A DNA stretch of 5,980 nt from a bacterium. Lineage in GTDB: Bacteria; Eremiobacterota; Eremiobacteria; Baltobacterales; Baltobacteraceae. Each line of letters begins with the position of its first letter. Positions within the stretch are counted from its first letter, which is position 1. Below the pieces are notes generated by a model. The model worked only from the letters and a program-made list of their open reading frames with translations. It was not told the origin of the DNA and did not search any database. The position numbers and the translations under genes are program-made. This document shows, in pieces, positions 5,566-5,980 of this stretch. The stretch covers positions 1 to 5,980 of the forward strand of contig JAJXVC010000120.1 of NCBI GenBank assembly GCA_021782295.1, in the 5' to 3' direction.

Positions 5566-5980
5566 CGTCGGCGTAGATTGGCTGCATGCGCGCGTTCTCC
5601 GGCTGTAGGCGCACGCGCCCCGCTTCGCGATAGAAGCGCTTCACGGTTGCATCACCTTCGAGCATTGCGACAACGATTTCGCCGTTACGCGCATCGCTCT
5701 GCGGACGAACCACGACGAGATCGCCGTCGAGAATCGCCGCGTCGACCATCGAGTCACCCTTCACGCGCAGCACGAACGAATCGGAGCCCTTCGGCAGAAA
5801 ATCGGCCGCGACGAGGAACTCGCCCTCGCGCTCCTCTTGAGCCGCGATTGGGACGCCGGCGGCGACGCGGCCGAGGATCGGCAAGAGCATCCCTTCGGGC
5901 ATCCCCGCGCGCTCCGAACGCATGGCCCGCGGCTTGGTGGCATCCCGCGTGAGCAGCCCGCGCTTTTCGAGCGTCTTGAG
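5519..5980 (-). CDS. lexA: LexA repressor, SOS regulator (N-terminus outside window)
   Basis: LexA represses DNA-damage genes and cleaves itself when RecA forms filaments on single-stranded DNA. The visible 153 residues begin in the wing of the winged-helix DNA-binding domain (LKTLEKRGLLTRDATKPRAM), close to the LexA consensus 'LK.LE.KGYL.RD..KPRA'. Then come the linker and cleavage loop LPILGRVAAGVPI with the Ala-Gly scissile bond, the catalytic Ser in VKGDSMVDAAILDGDLVVV, and the catalytic Lys in GDATVKRF. Ser and Lys are 37 residues apart, as in E. coli (Ser119/Lys156). The C-terminus (VVIVGRVEAVIRRL) is complete. The frame is open to the right edge, and the start, recognition helix and promoter lie outside, so autoregulation by an SOS box cannot be seen. 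EIIC begins within its last 15 codons, so the genes after it may share its damage-responsive transcript. The cleavage site separates it from UmuD-only proteins because a DNA-binding wing is present. Confidence 0.95.
   Translation of the reverse strand, partial: LKTLEKRGLLTRDATKPRAMRSERAGMPEGMLLPILGRVAAGVPIAAQEEREGEFLVAADFLPKGSDSFVLRVKGDSMVDAAILDGDLVVVRPQSDARNGEIVVAMLEGDATVKRFYREAGRVRLQPENARMQPIYADDVVIVGRVEAVIRRL

Overview
The window is GC-rich and compact, and nearly all its genes are bacterial core genes on the minus strand. It begins inside the 5' part of coaX (type III pantothenate kinase) and ends inside lexA. A LexA repressor, a type III pantothenate kinase, a fused CoaBC, FHA and PilZ signalling domains and a YnbB-family PLP enzyme together suggest a deep-branching, high-GC, free-living bacterium. 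Candidatus Eremiobacterota (WPS-2) or a similar lineage is possible, but that is a low-confidence guess because no taxonomic marker is present.

Read in the direction of minus-strand transcription, from right to left: lexA (N-terminus outside the window, 5519-5980); an integral membrane protein of the PTS EIIC lactose/cellobiose superfamily (4405-5565), starting inside lexA; a YnbB-like 'methionine gamma-lyase family/aluminium resistance' PLP enzyme (3152-4408), joined to EIIC by an ATGA stop/start overlap; and a PilZ-domain protein (2736-3107). These four are tightly packed and could form one transcript. The only plus-strand gene is a small acidic unknown protein (2554-2778), which runs convergently into pilZ and overlaps its 3' end by 43 bases.

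Left of a 116-base divergent spacer is a second minus-strand cluster: a small FHA-domain protein (2141-2437), panC (1312-2139), coaBC (125-1315) and coaX (1-125, truncated). Gaps or overlaps are 1 to 4 bases, so translation is probably coupled. This cluster supplies pantothenate synthetase, pantothenate kinase and the two middle steps of CoA synthesis. panB, panD, coaD and coaE are not in the window.

The least ordinary part is the lexA-EIIC-ynbB block. It has a PTS-type sugar permease without its IIA/IIB partners, tied to a PLP enzyme of unsettled function and directly downstream of the SOS repressor. Smaller oddities are a CoaC domain with Glu where E. coli Dfp has its active-site Cys158, a CoaB domain with a changed SSGKMG motif, and a PilZ domain with Gly replacing Ser in the DxSxxG motif. 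I found no RNA genes, mobile elements, CRISPR arrays or convincing terminators.
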